Assembly: GCA_020345785.1 (NCBI GenBank)
Contig: CP070771.1
Coordinates: forward strand, 4,983,599-4,988,656
Reading direction: 5' to 3'
Length of the DNA stretch: 5,058 nucleotides
Source: Desulfobacterales bacterium
GTDB taxonomy: Bacteria; Desulfobacterota; Desulfobacteria; Desulfobacterales; JAFDCJ01
The translations under genes were made by a program, and so were the position numbers. Positions 4,528-5,058 of the stretch are shown piece after piece. Below the pieces are notes generated by a model, which had not been told where the DNA came from, made no database searches, and was given only the letters and a program-made list of their open reading frames with translations. Every line of letters begins with the position of its first letter. Position 1 is the stretch's first letter.

Positions 4528-5058
4528 TTACTTGAACAAGAGGTTGGGCAGCCAGGTGACGATGTCCGGAATTGTCATACATATGATCAGGACCACGAAT
4601 TTGATGGTAATAAACGGACCGATTGATTTGTAGATGTCGATCATCTTAACATCGGGCGGCGCAACCGCTTTCAGATAGAATAAAGCAAACCCGTAAGGCG
4701 GCGTCTGGATGGCAATCTCCATGTTTAAAATCATTAATATGCCGAACCAGATTGGATCGAAACCCAGGGAGACCGCAATTGGCGTGTAAAGCGGCGCACA
4801 AATCAAAACGATGATAAACTCGTCCATGATGAGGCCCATCGCCAGCATCGTCAGCTGCATCAGGATGATGACGCCCCACGGGCCCAATCCCATTTCTGAG
4901 GTAATGGCCTTCAGCAGCCTGCCTGCGCCCATCAGCATATGAAAATTTGAGAATACGGTGGCGCCAATCAGAATCCACACACAGATGGCGGTGATACTCA
5001 TGGAGCGGATGCTGGCATCCTTGAGCACGCGCCAATTGAAACGGCGGTATAAAAGTGC
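4528..5058 (-). CDS. TRAP transporter large permease subunit (DctM-like), 5' part outside window
   Basis: The last 176 codons of the gene; the frame is open at the window edge (ALLYRRFNWRVLKDAS...), so the true start lies beyond 5058, and the GTG at 5028 is internal. Full-length DctM proteins are about 430 residues or more, so this is roughly the C-terminal 40%. It shows four hydrophobic segments: ITAICVWILIGATVF; WGVIILMQLTMLAMGLIM; a stretch through FIIVLICAPLYTPIAVSLGF and IWFGILMILNMEIAI; and a final FITIKFVVLIICMTIPDIV. The motif EIAIQTPPYGFALFYLKAVAP is the conserved DctM (E/N)xxxxTPPxGxxLF-LK block. It would form the inner-membrane Na+-coupled channel, working with a small DctQ subunit and a periplasmic binding protein, normally encoded nearby and presumably off the right edge. 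It lies 58 nt upstream of the dehydrogenase gene in one probable operon. Confidence 0.92.
   Translation of the reverse strand, partial: ALLYRRFNWRVLKDASIRSMSITAICVWILIGATVFSNFHMLMGAGRLLKAITSEMGLGPWGVIILMQLTMLAMGLIMDEFIIVLICAPLYTPIAVSLGFDPIWFGILMILNMEIAIQTPPYGFALFYLKAVAPPDVKMIDIYKSIGPFITIKFVVLIICMTIPDIVTWLPNLLFK

Overview
The window looks like a stretch of chromosome from a Gram-negative anaerobic or facultative bacterium, most likely a Desulfobacterota (deltaproteobacterial) relative. This is inference. It rests on the ClpX sequence style, the TRAP transporter paired with an acyl-CoA-type dehydrogenase, -24/-12 (sigma-54-like) promoter candidates, and a repeat family rich in TTCGATGTTCGACGTT that I associate with that group. 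No rRNA, tRNA, CRISPR array or transposase gene was seen.

Left part (1-1921, minus strand): a complete clpX gene with a GTG start is followed after 9 nt by a signal-peptide protein. That protein has an STN-like (secretin/TonB short N-terminal) domain and a long acidic linker, and it runs off the window. Its ribosome binding site overlaps the clpX stop codon, so the two are very probably one translationally coupled operon. The gene is open to the window edge, so it is easily missed by ORF callers.

Divergent control region (1922-2284): this separates clpX from a small plus-strand gene (2285-2578) predicted to encode a 97-residue OB-fold-like protein. Each side has a -24/-12 promoter candidate with correct spacing and one mismatch, at the same position. 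Between them lie an inverted repeat (TTCGGAA, 13-nt spacer, TTCCGAA) and other small palindromes that could be activator sites.

Middle part (2579-3512): a minus-strand DksA/TraR-type C4 zinc-finger gene is interrupted by one extra base in a five-base homopolymer. Next is a 492-bp non-coding repeat element (2938-3429) with perfect 56-bp inverted arms and an inner 16-bp inverted pair. A weak hairpin plus U-tract follows and probably terminates the right-hand operon.

Right part (3513-5058, minus strand): the C-terminal part of a TRAP transporter large permease is followed by a complete lambda-crystallin/3-hydroxyacyl-CoA dehydrogenase-family enzyme. This suggests uptake and NAD-dependent oxidation of a hydroxy acid or a related organic acid.
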